Shown piece after piece: positions 25,501 through 37,114 of a stretch of 64,000 nucleotides of DNA; position 1 is the stretch's first letter, and every line of letters starts with the position of its first letter. The DNA comes from Panulirus ornatus (lineage: Eukaryota; Arthropoda; Malacostraca; Decapoda; Palinuridae): NCBI RefSeq assembly GCF_036320965.1, contig NC_092238.1, positions 25,230,903-25,294,902 of the forward strand, given 5' to 3'. The position numbers and the translations under genes are program-made. The notes under the pieces were generated by a model, which saw only the letters and a program-made list of their open reading frames with translations, did not search any database and was not told the DNA's origin.

Positions 25501-26187
25501 CATGCGAAACAAGTTGAATTTATTTTTTCCACTTCGTAGACTCCAGTCGTGGACGAAAGTTTTCTTCTGGCTAGAAAGTACATATGAAAAAAGGGTTAAA
25601 GAGATAGACGGCCATGTGTGGAGAAATACTAAAAGATGCAGGAGTTCCGTGGTAAATTGAGTTTCTGTTATATGATAACGCCTTCAAGAAAGTGTTGCAT
25701 AGGCATACCTGTGCCTTTGTTATGTAAATCTAATCAGTGGCTATAATTTTTATTGACCAACAATGATGAGTAAGTATAGAGGAGAGTAACACAAGAACCT
25801 CCCATTCTTGGATTTAGCTTTAATAAATACATATATAGATTTCCTTTATCTGATCGCTGGGTGTGAATGAGCAACTGACACAGTAAATGGAATAATACCA
25901 TAAGAGGTATCAATCCAGATATACGCCCTGATCACATTGTCAGATGGATTTCATTCTAATTAGTAGTGCGAAGGCGCACAAACGTATCGCGTAACCAGCC
26001 GGTATAGAAAATATTTATTTTTAAAGCCTGTACATGGTTGTAGGTTTTTATAACGTGACGTGCTTGTCGGCAACATCTGTAGCATTTTAGTCCTGGTCTC
26101 TGCCGTGTGGGCGGAAATGGTTCACTTGTAATCAGCAGCAAACCTGAAGGTGACATCCGACCTGGGCAGATGTCTTTTGTGGAATGT
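22595..26187. other. No gene recognised; composition becomes AT-rich
   Basis: I looked here for the missing 5' exons of KATNB1 (expected to encode the first WD repeat) and found none. The frame at 24744-24959 starts in a (CCAG)n stretch and ends in A/T-rich sequence; it is not recognisable. From about 24,400 on the sequence is visibly more AT-rich than before. Confidence 0.4.
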
Positions 26188-26237
26188 ATTATTATAATTA
26201 TTATTATTATTATTATTATTATTATTTTTATTTTATT
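26188..26237. repeat. (ATT)n repeat
   Basis: Trinucleotide ATT run ending in a T/A-rich stretch. Confidence 0.95.
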
Positions 26238-26323
26238 ACTGATAATAATGAAGATAACCGGACGGTAATAATGATTGTATGAAAGGTGAAGGCTGAAATT
26301 ATCTAGACAAAATATATTACGGG

Positions 26324-26423
<100 letters not shown>

Positions 26424-26904
26424 TGGCGTTAGAGTCGGGGCCGGTGAGAAGAGGTTATAATCGCTTCGTCGTTGCCTGGAGGAGGGGGACGGCGTTTTAG
26501 ACTGGTTGGGGTTCGAGTGGGGATTGCGTGACCTCTGCCAGACTCCTGCTGTCTATCGCACTCAAGTTTCCTGTAGCTGATTTCCACTTCACTACATGGT
26601 AGCGACTGTTACTGCCGCTCCTCACAGTAGCAATTGTTCCTGCCAGATTTGTGTAAATTTTCACGTAATCGAACGATATAAGATTACTGAACTAAATCCA
26701 GTCCAGTAGGGGTAGGTTAGGCCAGGAGACTAGTATACTTGTGGTTTGCTTCCATGTTCCTAGGAATCTTTGCTGACACCAGCACTGTGAGTGTGTCGCT
26801 GTTTCGCAAAAGCATTGAATTTATTGAGCACTGTAGCCCGTCCTGTGGTCCGTGACGCAAAAGGGTAGAGGTTGTGGAGAGGGGCTTCCACGTTATATGA
26901 CAAC

Positions 26905-26994
26905 TAGAAAACGGGTGTGAGCGAATGTGGTCTTTCTTCGTCTGTTCCTAGCGCTTCCTCACTAACGCGGGAAACTGCAAACAGGTTAGAAAAA

Positions 26995-26996
<2 letters not shown>
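26905..26996 (+). mobile_element. Decayed LINE 3' tail
   Basis: The stretch gtgagcgaatgtggtctttc followed by ctgttcctagcgcttcctca and cgcgggaaactg matches the sense of the 3' UTR and tail hairpin in the 33.6-kb LINE copy. Like the young copies it runs through an A-rich stretch into an (AT)n tract. Only the last 90 bp or so can be recognised. Confidence 0.75.

Positions 26997-27047
<51 letters not shown>
26997..27047. repeat. (AT)n tail of the decayed LINE end
   Basis: Pure AT tract following the hairpin module and an A-rich linker, the same order as at 39.7 kb. Confidence 0.95.
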
Positions 27048-27052
<5 letters not shown>

Positions 27053-28956
27053 GTTACAATATGCAGGGGTATAATACGTTTCATATGTCAGTAATTTTAA
27101 AAGTTGAGTACATTGTCCGTATTTCAGGTAGCTACGTATATCACAATGTATTAAACATATGCCGTCATTTGAAATAGGTTCTTCATGTTGTCATATGTGT
27201 TTGGTGGCCTGACGGGCATATATATTTGGCTTATTTATAATATGACCATCAAGACCATAGGTCTTGTTCCCTGATGAGATTGAGATGGTGGCCGCTTTGG
27301 ATCGTGTGTTGGGGTGCGTGCTGTGAGACTTCTGCATTGGCAGATGCAATTCACCGTGATGATCGTCTGAGACCTTGGGCCATGTTAAGGTTGCTTTCTT
27401 CTCTCCGGCCGTTCAAGAAGTGGATTTTCAAATGTTTGATAGAACATTGGGCTGGATTGCAAGCGTTGTTATCCACATCCATTAATACGCTGTCAGAGAC
27501 GAGATCTTTAAATTGAACTTTAATTTGTCATATATGTTATCTTTCATTGCTAATGGAACACGTGTTCTAACAGAAGTAAAAGTATGATAATTGTGGATAG
27601 TGTGATAATGTTGGAGGGAAAGAGATTCTTTGCAGCTGAAGGGTACCAATAGTGGTTATGGCGCATGTTGGTGGTGATTGAAGCAGACCAACTGGATAAC
27701 AGGACTTGTGGTTTTATACTCAAGTTTTACATCTAGCAGACAAACCAACATAACCATCATGGTAAACTGCACTTCACGCATGTGCACTGGTAGGGATACC
27801 AAGTAAAATGCATGTAGGATTAAAATTTGACTTGTAGAGATACTCATCTTTTATTCCTTTTGCATTAAGGTAGTCACTACTATATACTTAACAACGCTGC
27901 ACAGTGTGCAGTTTTTCAACAAGGCAGTTATTCAGAAACATTTCCAAACACCTGTGGCCTAGTACGTCGAGCACCCTTTAACTATTTTTGTGTGCATCCA
28001 GAGGGTATCCATGGACATAGCATGGCGGGTTGGATTTATAGTTGTTTGCAGTATGTTTGCTTCAATTGTAATGTCTGTTGCACTAGATGAATTTTAACAT
28101 TGGGCAGAAGTATGTTTATCTGTCACAGTGTGGTACTAGGAATTAGTCAAGCATGTAGGAAGTAATATCCTCACTGGCATAGGTGCTATTATACATGCTC
28201 AGTTGAAATCACAGAACACTTTCGAGTGTGGATATAGTTTATTGATTGATTTAATGACGTGTTCTTGATAAACGATCATGAAGCCAGAAACAGTATGACA
28301 TTTGTCAGATATTCAGAATCACCTCATCTTGATAAAGTTTATAGCTGCTGTATCGAGTGCTTGTATAACATTTCATGGTAGGTGGCCATTGTACTCATAT
28401 GTATCTTTTTTGTTTATTGATTTATGATATACAAAATAATCATTAACTTGGTTATCACTTAGTGATGGATGTGACTTGGTGAGCTTGAGTTTGCTGGAGT
28501 CTTGTGGTGTCTTCTTGGGCTAGCATTACTCACTAATATGTCGTCTGACAGCTTTCCGAGTATTATGTTACATCTTCGAGAAATTTGAGAATAGTCAGTA
28601 CACAGTTTGCAGAATTTTGATGTGCTCTTACTGCTATAAAACAGTCTGTGATATGGTGAGTCATTTATATTGATAACATTTCGGGAAAGAAAATTTTCCA
28701 GAATATTTTGAGCTTTAATTCACAAAGAATGGAAACATTATACAGACGTTGGTAAAATCATTTTAGATTTTTAAGCCATACCAACTTTACCTTCATATTT
28801 TTCATTCCCTAGCTTGTCTGTGCATGAGGAAGATATTGGGCAGCTGATTATTTAGATAATTAGATATGTCTTATGTATTATTGTGAATGATAATTTGCAT
28901 ATCAGTGGAGTTCTATAAAAAAAAAATGTGTATTTATAAAAAAATTTCATTCTCAG
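27048..28956. other. No gene recognised; probably KATNB1 intron
   Basis: AT-rich sequence ahead of the first KATNB1 exon seen. The only unusual part is 27274-27516, which is open on both strands and richer in G+C than its surroundings. I do not recognise its product. Confidence 0.4.
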
Positions 28957-29175
28957 AGTTTGTCGGGGCACACAACGCCTGTAGAATGTGTTCGTTTTGG
29001 AGGATCTGAGGACCTAGTGTGTGCAGGATCATTAAGTGGAGCACTAAAGATCTGGGACTTGGAAGCCACCAAGATTGTACGTACTCTCACCGGACACAAG
29101 GCAAACATACGCTGTATTGACTTTCATCCGTATGGAGACTTCATTGGCACTGGTTCCCTCGATACAAATATTAAG
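28957..29175 (+). CDS. KATNB1: KATNB1 (katanin p80) exon A: WD repeats 2-3
   Basis: KATNB1 is the non-catalytic subunit of katanin. Its WD40 propeller and C-terminal domain target and regulate the microtubule-severing AAA ATPase subunit p60 at centrosomes and spindle poles. This exon starts after an acceptor (cattctcag) and ends before gttggt, phase 0 at both ends, 73 codons. It begins [14 protein letters not shown], includes [20 protein letters not shown] and ends DTNIK. The SL.GHTTPVE and GHKANI..DFHPYG blocks are characteristic of katanin p80 rather than other WD proteins. The codons before SLSGH (first WD repeat, start) were not found in the window, so the gene is partial at its 5' end. 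Confidence 0.95.
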
Positions 29176-29439
29176 GTTGGTAAATGGCTTATAGAATGGT
29201 GCATGTGATGAACATAGTGTAAAGATGCAATATGTATTGTTTAGTGGTAGATGTCTGTGTAAAAGGATATAAAATCAATGAATTTTGCTGAGTTCAGATG
29301 GCTTTGGGTCATCTTGAGGTGTTCTGGTATTTTTTTTTGTGTGTGTTCCTCCTTCAAGTAGTCTTTGTAATGTTCAACTTACTTATAAAAAGCTACACAT
29401 GAAGATATGTTGATCATGTTCTGCTACTCACAAGAACAA

Positions 29440-29815
29440 ACATGAACTATCAGTGAAATTGAAGGAATCCAAAATACTTTTAGTCATATGCAAGACACAA
29501 ATTGATGACCACCAGTTCCATTGACATCTGAAAATAGAAGAGGGTGCAGGTGCATACAAAGATGATTGCCAGTTGAGTGAGATACTGAAAAAGCAGTATG
29601 AATCAAGCCTCATAGAGCCAGAAACCACCGAAAAGATGAACAACCCATCCATCTTCTTCCTAAATGATAATCCCAAATATTTCAATTTGCAAATCTCATT
29701 GTTTTGCCCCAGGACTTTGAAAGGGCCATTGAACACATGCATTCTGCTCCAGGAAGTCTATCTTTATACATATAGCCAGCAGCCATTAGAAGTACTGTGG
29801 GTTGTACACTGAATA
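29440..29815 (+). mobile_element. Decayed fragment of a jockey/CR1-like LINE reverse transcriptase
   Basis: The frame around 29540-29680 reads GAYKDDCQLSEILKKQYES and, further on, a NNPSIFF / DNPKYF block. A shifted frame at 29711 on reads QDFERAIEHMHSAPGS. This order (new-state.. LSEILK.QYES, then DFE.AI..M.S.PG) is the region before the RT palm in jockey/CR1-type LINEs. At least one frameshift and stops are present. It lies in the intron between exons A and B. Confidence 0.65.
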
Positions 29816-30622
29816 TGTATTTAGTAAATACACCTAACCAGCAAGACTGTGATGGTTACATGGGCCTGTGGGCTAGGGTAACCAATAGCATGGTCAATCA
29901 AAGACTTGGCTAACCACCTGGATTCAACCTGAGCTGTCGTGATAGAAGACCTCCTGAGTTGCTTTCGTTTAAGCTCAGTCTTTGGACTATACAGCATTCA
30001 TGAGTACAGTAATGACCATGAGTTCTTTTATGGACTCACTGTTCATGTTCTTGGGGGTTAGTTGTAGTCTAGATGATTCTTTATCACATCAGAGGATATA
30101 TCTCTGCTCTGTGTTAAAGATCATAGCCTTTTCATCTTTGCTTGAAGATACACCATTCTCTGGAAGGATAGTAGGCTATAATTTGCAATTCTTGCATGTT
30201 ACAAAGACCTTTTAACGTGGTCTTTATTTTTTGTTTGTATGCAAATTTATTAGTAAATTCTTTGTGGTTAAAAGGAATATATGATACATAAATTCAGAGA
30301 ACTTGGTAATTCTGCCCCTCATTGACTGTATGTGGAACAATGTATGTGTTTACTTAATAAGATTGCAGGTTTTTACAAACTGGGTTGATATGAGTATAAT
30401 TACCATAATGTTAACAGGTTCTTGATGCTTGCTTATCAAGAGATTGTATGCTTCATTTAAGGACTTTTTGGACAACATATGTGTTAGTGTAAATTCTTAA
30501 AAATGGTGGAAATTTTTGGTGTAAGACTATGTCACTGTGTTAGCAGATTCTTGATGTAGTCATAACAATGTGTCTAACCTCTTTTATCAGATATTACTAA
30601 TATTTTGACATCTTGATTGCAG

Positions 30623-30748
30623 TTGTGGGACATCCGACGCAAAGGCTGTATTTTTACATATAAGGGTCATAATCTTACCGTCAACAGTTTGAAGTTCTCC
30701 CCTGATGGGCAGTGGATTGCTTCAGCTGGAGAGGACTGCAACGTTAAG
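30623..30748 (+). CDS. KATNB1: KATNB1 exon B: WD repeat 4
   Basis: The exon follows acceptor ttgattgcag and precedes donor gtcagt. It is 126 nt, phase 0 to 0, so it joins exon A after DTNIK directly to LWDIRRKGCIFTYKGH, completing the WD signature. It ends in SAGEDCNVK. The LWDIRRKGC block is nearly the same as in vertebrate katanin p80. Because it is frame-neutral, skipping would delete one propeller blade without a frameshift. Confidence 0.95.
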
Positions 30749-31954
30749 GTCAGTGGACTGTTTCTGCATAAGACCTGAGTGGTGTCATTTAATGTCTAGA
30801 GAGATTGTTGACAAAAGTCTTTTAAGATTTTATCATAGATCTTGTATTTGAATAAGAACTGTTTGTAGTTCAGAAAGTTGCCATTTTCCCCTCAAATTGC
30901 AGAATGCTTGCTGGCATGAGCTTACCTGTGCAGTGTTTGATTCAAGTTCCTTGCCATCTTCCATGGACCAGTCAGCACTTGTGTACCTTTTATTGAGTAA
31001 ATTCGTTCTTTACCCTGATGCTTCATCTGACACATTTTTGCTGTGGAGCTCATTACCCAGCAGAGACAATGAAGGTGATCCCTATAACTTTATCCACCTC
31101 TTCTGCTGGTCTGTGTTTTACTAACTCCTTCAAACTCTTATCTTGATTTGCCAGCTTGTGGGCCTGTCTAGCTACTTTTCTCCAGGTCAAGATTTGTTTT
31201 TTTGGGTTTTCCCTTTTTTTTTTTTGTCAGTTATCTCCCCTAATTCTTCATATACTACCCTTTTGTATCATCTGCATCATGTTTGCTATTTTTTTATCAT
31301 TTATCTTTCTTAGAGGTAGCGCAATGCAGAACATAGTGAAAATGGTGGGTCAATTCAAAGGATAGCAATGTTATAGTGAAAAACATTTGACATGGCCCCT
31401 AAGAGTCAGGTCAAATGCATCTTTTTATGTTTCTGGGCCAGTTTGGCAAAGCTGTAATGAATCTTGAGGAACTTATTTAAGATGGTCTTTGAAGATAAGG
31501 GTGTAGAGAAGATGGGCTTTTACTTAACTCATAAAGGTGCAGTGAAGACAAGGATGTAGTAATGATAATGTAATGAAGATAAGAGTTTAGTGAAAATTGC
31601 ATTTCACTGAAGATTAACTGTATTAAGGGTGTACTGGAGATTAGTTATGTAGTGAACATTATGATGAGTGGTAGTACAGATGGAGACATATTGTGTTTGT
31701 TGGTGAATAATGGCATTTTTATTATCCTGTTTCTCCTCATGTTCAACTTAACTCTGACGATTTTTTTCTTTTGAATAACCTTTTGTAATTTTCTTAGATT
31801 TTATTCCTCCTGCTGATCTTGAATCTCATGGTCTCTTGTCTCACAGCTACTTTTATCATGAAATCCTCTGAACATTATGGTTAAATTTGAATCCATAGAG
31901 TAAGATTTGGTTGGTTCATATGCATTACAAGGTTTCATCTTATGAATGAACATA

Positions 31955-32380
31955 CAGTAAACCCTCGAGTTAACAGACTAATAGTGGGAGGTGGTGTCCA
32001 TTCATGTTTAAAGTCCGTTAAATCGAATGTAACGTATGTGATATTTTTTTATACAATATACAGCTCATGTGCTTTCTTTTAACTCCTGTATCACTTGATG
32101 CCATTATGAATTGTAAGGATTGCGAAATTATTGAATAAATAAAGTCACAATTCTCTGTATACAACCTGACTGCACAATAGCTTGAGATAGACTGAGACCA
32201 AAACAAAGTGAGTATACCCCATGCTACCAAAAATAAGTGTGGTATGAAATGTGCATGGTGTGGCATTTGAGATTTTCTATATATTACTTTTTTTTATTAT
32301 TTATTAATGTATTATCATTTGCCCAGTTCACTGAATCCAAAATCCATTATATTGGGGAACATTAAATCAAGGGTTTACTG
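31955..32380. mobile_element. pogo/Tigger-like MITE with TA target duplication
   Basis: The left end CAGTAAACCCTCGAGTTAAC and the right end, read on the complement as CAGTAAACCCTTGATTTAAT, form imperfect terminal inverted repeats of about 20 bp. Both ends are flanked by TA (31953-31954 and 32381-32382), the duplication made by Tc1/mariner-superfamily transposases. The 426 bp inside carries no transposase frame, so it is non-autonomous. Ends of the CAGT.AACCCT type are typical of the pogo/Tigger group. It lies in the intron between exons B and C. Confidence 0.85.
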
Positions 32381-32534
32381 TATTCTTATACATGTTCCTG
32401 TATGTGTGCTGTTTTAGAAATTAAGATTGCAGTTATTCAGTATGAGTTGATATAGTTCCAGTGCCTGAAGTAACTCATGCTGTAGGTGAAGGTATATTTA
32501 CTAATTTTCTTTTTACCTATCTTGTATTTTCCAG

Positions 32535-32722
32535 TTGTGGGACCTCCGGGCTGGTAAGATGATGACGGAGTTTGCTCAACACACAGGACCTGTCAGTGAT
32601 GTGGAGTTTCATCCCCATGAATTCCTCCTTGCATCTGCCTCTCATGATCGCACTGTCAACTTCTGGGATCTTGAAAAATTCTCACTTGTTTCTGCTACAG
32701 ATGCTGATACTGGACCTATTAG
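32535..32722 (+). CDS. KATNB1: KATNB1 exon C: WD repeat 5
   Basis: Acceptor ttgtattttccag and donor gttagt bound 188 nt, entry phase 0 and exit phase 2. It starts [20 protein letters not shown], continues [20 protein letters not shown] and [11 protein letters not shown], and ends TGPI plus AG of a split arginine codon. LWDL.AGKMM.EF..HTGPV and FWDLEKF are strongly conserved in katanin p80. The intron after it (4.4 kb) contains the inverted LINE. Confidence 0.95.
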
Positions 32723-33550
32723 GTTAGTAACTATACATCATTAGTGTATAGATAATATTCCATGATGATTTCTTGGTGGTCCTCTGCAGAATCTGAGTTA
32801 AAACCATGGTTTTTGCAAAGAAAGTTTTTCTCTTGCAAAATAATGGCACATGTGTTTTATAGATGTTACTTTTTCTTTTGACTTTACTCTTATAATGTAC
32901 ATCATCACTTTAAGTTTTTAGTAAATATTACTGGTACTCTTTATGCTGGCTGTAACAGATGAGAAGATAGTGCACTGTGGTATGAAAGCTCACACATAAT
33001 ATATTTAGTTGATGTAAATATGGTGTCAGAGCATGATTATTGATTTAGCTAACTCATGTTTCCATGGATTTTTTTTCATAGGAGAAGAGTAGGATTTCTC
33101 AGAGGAGAAATAGTCTTCTTTTTGCAGCCTGCTTCCCGGTAATTATTCACCTTTTGCTAGCTGTATGCACATTCCAGTCCTGTTTACTGGTGTATGAGAC
33201 ATTCTTACAAACAAATGGCTCTACTTGTCCTCATGTTAAGCATCATCCTTATCACTCCTTTCAGCATTACCTGCCAAGGGCATGCTCCTATTCTTTATGT
33301 TTTGATGCCTATGTTCCTTTTAGTTCAGACTGAAAGAAACAGCTTGTTTGATAGCTAAAGCAGTTTCATAAATTGTAAGTAAATATTTTGAGTGTTGCTA
33401 TGCATTTCTAGTGTTAGTTTTCTGTGCACAGAGAAACTCTCAGAATCTCTTTGAAGGACTGCTTTATATTGTCATATTGAAATGTCTGTATATTTTGTAT
33501 GAAAGAAGAATATTACTGAGAAATGCAGAAAAGACTGTAAGGAAATAAAT

Positions 33551-33561
33551 AGTAGCATTAT
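33551..33561. repeat. Target-site duplication, left copy
   Basis: AGTAGCATTAT precedes the T run of the LINE at 33562. The same 11 bases stand at 35530-35540 directly after the other end of the insertion. Confidence 0.88.
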
Positions 33562-34674
33562 TTTTGCTTTGTTGCTGTCTCCCACGTAGGAGGTGGCGCA
33601 AGGAAACAGACGAAAGAATGGCCCAATCCACCCACTTACACATGTATATACATACACGTCCACACACGCAAATATACATACCTATACATCTCAACGTATA
33701 CATATATTTACACACACAGACATATACATATATACACATGTACATAATTCATACTGTCTGCCTTTATTCATTCCCATCGTCACCTTGCCACACATGAAAT
33801 AACAACCCCCTCCCCCCTCATGTGTGCGAGGTAGCGCTAGGAAAAGACAACAAAGGCCTCATTTGTTCACACTCAGTCTCTAGCTGTCATGTAATAATGC
33901 ACCGAAACCACAGCTCCCTTTCCACATCCAGGCCCCACAGAACTTTCCATGGTTTACCCCAGATGCTTCACATGCCCTGGTTCAATCTATTGACAGCACG
34001 TCGACCCTGGTATACCACATTGTTCCAATTCACTCTATTCCTTGCACGCCTTTCACCCTCCTGCATGTTCAGGCCCCGATCACTCAAAATCTTTTTCACT
34101 CCATCTTTCCACCTCCAATTTGGTCTCCCACTTCTCGTTCCCTCCACCTCTGACACATATATCCTCTTTGTCAATCTTTCCTCACTCATTCTCTCCATGT
34201 GACCAAACCATTTCAAAACACCCTCTTCTGCTCTCTCAACCACACTCTTTTTATTACCACACATCTCTCTTACCCTATTATTGCTTATTCGATCATACCA
34301 CCTCACACCACATATTGTCCTCAAACATCTCATTTCCAGCACATCCACCCTCCTGCGCACAACTCTATCCATAGCCCACGCCTCGCAACCATACAACATT
34401 GTTGGAACCACTATTCCTTCAAGCATACCCATTTTTGCTTTCCGAGATAATGTTCTCGACTTCCACACATTCTTCAAGGCTCCCAGAATTTTCATCCCCT
34501 CCCCTACCCTATGATTCACTTCCGCTTCCATGGTTCCATCCACTGCCAAATCCACTCTCAGATATCTAAAACACTTCACTTCCTCCAGTTTTTCTCCATT
34601 CAAACTTACCTCCCAATTGACTTGACCCTCAACCCTACTGTACCTCATAACCTTGCTCTTATTCACATTCACAT
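33562..34674 (-). mobile_element. LINE copy 2, 3' segment of a twin-primed insertion
   Basis: On the minus strand this holds the RT C-terminal region (frame 34674 down to 33968, from VNVNKSKV through WFGHMERM) and a long 3' UTR with two copies of the gaggtagcgc module (complement at about 33580-33605 and 33827-33840), ending in a short poly(A). The 3' UTR is longer than in copies 1, 3 and 4, where the stretch corresponding to 33710-33945 is absent, so it represents another subfamily. Its upstream border joins the inverted segment at 34675-34678. Confidence 0.93.
33968..34674 (-). pseudogene. LINE RT C-terminal region (copy 2)
   Basis: About 235 element-derived codons are open, starting within [12 protein letters not shown] and including [37 protein letters not shown] and WFGHMERM. 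Relative to copies 1, 3 and 4 one residue is missing (TRSGRPNW for TRRRGRPNW) and there are several substitutions, so it is a slightly different or older subfamily. It encodes no catalytic motif. Confidence 0.88.
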
Positions 34675-34677
34675 TTT

Positions 34678-35531
34678 TGGTCGAGGTGGTGTGCAAAGTG
34701 AGAGGGTTAGGGAAAATGATTTGGTAAACAGAGAAGAGGTAGTAAAAGCTTTGCGGAAGATGAAAGCCAGCAAGACAGTGGGTTTGGATGGTATTGCAGT
34801 GGAATTTATAAAAAAAAGGGGGTGACTGTATTGTTGACTGGTTGGTAAGGTTATTTAGTGTATGTATGATTCATGGTGAGGTGCCTGAGGATTGGGGGAA
34901 TGCTTGCATAGTGCCATTGTACAAAGGCAAAGGGGACAAAGGTGAGTGCTCAAATTACAGAGGTATAAGTTTGTTGAGTATTCCTGGGAAATTATATGGG
35001 AGGGTATTGATTGAGAGGGTGAAGGCATGTACAGAGCATCAGATTGGGGAAGAGCAGTGTGGTTTCAGAAGTGGTAGAGGATGTGTGGATCAGGTGTTTG
35101 CTTGGAAGAATGTATGTGAGAAATACTTAGAAAAGCAAATGGATTTGTATGTAGCATTTATGGATCTGGAGAAGGCATATGATAGAGTTGATAGAGATGC
35201 TCTGTGGAAGGTATTAAGAATATATGGTGTGGAAGGCAAGTTGTCAGAAGCAGTGAAAAGTTTTTATCGAGGATGTAAGGCATGTGTACGTGTAGGAAGA
35301 GAGGAAAGTGATTGGTTCTCAGTGAATGTAGGTTTGCGGCAGGGGTGTGTGATATCTCCATGGTTGTTTAATTTGTTTATGGATGGGGTTGTTAGGGAGG
35401 TGAATGCAAGAGTTTTAGAAAGAGGGGAAAGTATGCAGTGTGTTGTGGATGAGAGAGCTTGGGAAGTGAGTCAGTTGCTGTTCGCTGATGATACAGCACT
35501 GGTGGCTGATTCATGTGAGAAACTGCAGAAG
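34678..35531 (+). mobile_element. LINE copy 2, inverted 5' segment
   Basis: The plus-strand part starts at the codons for GRGGVQSERVREND and runs to ADSCEKLQK. It is the most 5' LINE sequence in the window and includes the RT finger region missing elsewhere. Its 3' edge (LQK) abuts the right target duplication, while its 5' edge joins the minus-strand segment. Only about 15 codons ([15 protein letters not shown]) are lost between the two segments. This geometry is that expected of twin priming, with a small deletion at the inversion point. Confidence 0.92.
34678..35531 (+). pseudogene. LINE RT fingers and palm (copy 2), one frameshift
   Basis: The first frame (to the stop at 34825) reads VVKALRKMKASKTVGLDGIA, the conserved RT block before the palm. 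It breaks in an A/G homopolymer near 34809-34822. The second frame, from about 34826, continues DWLVRLFSVCMIHGEVPEDW, YRGISLLSIPGKLYGRVLIE, the FRSGRG block, AFMDLEKAYDRVD with catalytic Asp, GLRQGCVISPWLFN and LLFADDTAL with the FADD pair. One indel therefore separates it from a continuous frame. No endonuclease domain is present. Confidence 0.88.
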
Positions 35532-35540
35532 TAGCATTAT
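35530..35540. repeat. Target-site duplication, right copy
   Basis: AGTAGCATTAT, identical to 33551-33561. The first two or three bases overlap with the LINE sequence gcagaag, a possible microhomology used for second priming. Confidence 0.88.
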
Positions 35541-37114
35541 GTGCTTTAAATTTATTATACTTCACCTTACCTTCATGCCATGCTTTGATTTGGGGTATTT
35601 TCTCTGTCTCTACTGGTCACTCTGCAAACTACCTGACCAGATGTATTATTTAGTGTATTAGGCTGTTTAATTCTGTAAGTCTCAGTATATTACATGTGTG
35701 CAACCTGGTTTGACCAGTCTATTATGCTTTTGAGAAAACTATCCATTTCCCATGTGATTTATGTAAACCACTGACAGATGAAAGGTAGGCCATGAATTTA
35801 TGGCACACTGATGTGTCAAATATAATGTTCTAAATTCTGGTAACTCTTAGAAAATGGCACTCGCCAGTAGTACCAGTTCAGTGAACCTTCCTGGAACTTC
35901 AACTTGTATGTAATCACCTATCTTTACCTAATTCTACATCAGAGAAAAGTTGATCAAAGAAAAGCCTAATGGCATAAAACAAGAACACTGAAAGAATTAC
36001 TGAACAATTCATTGAAATTATGAACAGAAATTCCAACCTCTTCACCAAACTCCTTGTCTGATGCTCCCAGGCCTGAGCTGGGTTTTGATTTTTCTCCAAG
36101 CATATCCAGACCAGCTCCCATAAGGAAGTTAAAATTTTTTTTCCTACTTTCAACCTCATCAGCTGGGCCTGATGCCTCCCCAGCTTTTCAACTAATTACT
36201 CATAGTCTACAGGCACATTTTACAGTCGGAAATAACTAGAAAAATTTCATAAGTACAGTAACTAACTAGTTATAATGTTATTTAGAATATGTAAACCTAA
36301 AATTAGAAAAAAAAAAAAAAGCTCCAATGGCTAGGTTGGTTTTTTGACCTGCTGTCAAGTACAAAAGCTGGAAAATTCTGAAATCTGGCTGCTGCTTGGT
36401 CCCATGTTGCCAGATATGACACATTCAAGTGAAAACTTCCTAACACATAGACAGGATTTGGTTAGGAGTGAAAAATCTGATTGGAGCAAGATTAAATCAA
36501 GGTTTTGTTTTAAGAACATAGAAGTACGAAATAAAGGCTAGATATTGTATCCTGAGCATTCATTTGACATGCTGAGAAATGATGGTGAAATGTTGTGGGT
36601 TATGTGCTTTGTTGATAGCATGATGCATGTACCTCCCATGTACCATGCCAAAAGTGACTCACTCAGAATCCACAGTGGCCTCAGGAAGCTTTGGGTGACT
36701 CTGGCAGCATCATGTAATGGATTAGAGGTTCTGAGAATTGTTGAAGTTAGATTATGGTTACATATGTGCATCCAAGTGATTTTGCTGCAAGCTACATATC
36801 AACTGGTTTGAAACAAAGTTTAGATTTAGTGAATCTACTTAAGGAGTTTTAGTGTATTTTCTGATCTTTCCTTCAGCATCCCTTCTCTGGGTTTGATTTG
36901 TACATTCTTCCTGTCATTCCGCCATGGGATTATCTTTATATACAGGTTTGGTGTTATGACATCCAACACTTGCCCTGTTTATATTTATTTTATCAAAATT
37001 CTTTTTGGCAGTAGTACTGCTACTGCCCATCAGTTTCCAACTTATGGATTGAATTTTTATTTTGTCTCGTTTATAGATTTTGTTACATTGCTAACTGAGA
37101 GTTTTATGTTGCAG

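Noticed and set aside
29850..29965. tRNA-like SINE head in the intron after exon A
   Set aside because: Some strings (gggctagggtaacc, tggctaaccacctggattcaa) hint at a pol III element, but no proper A and B box pair could be placed.
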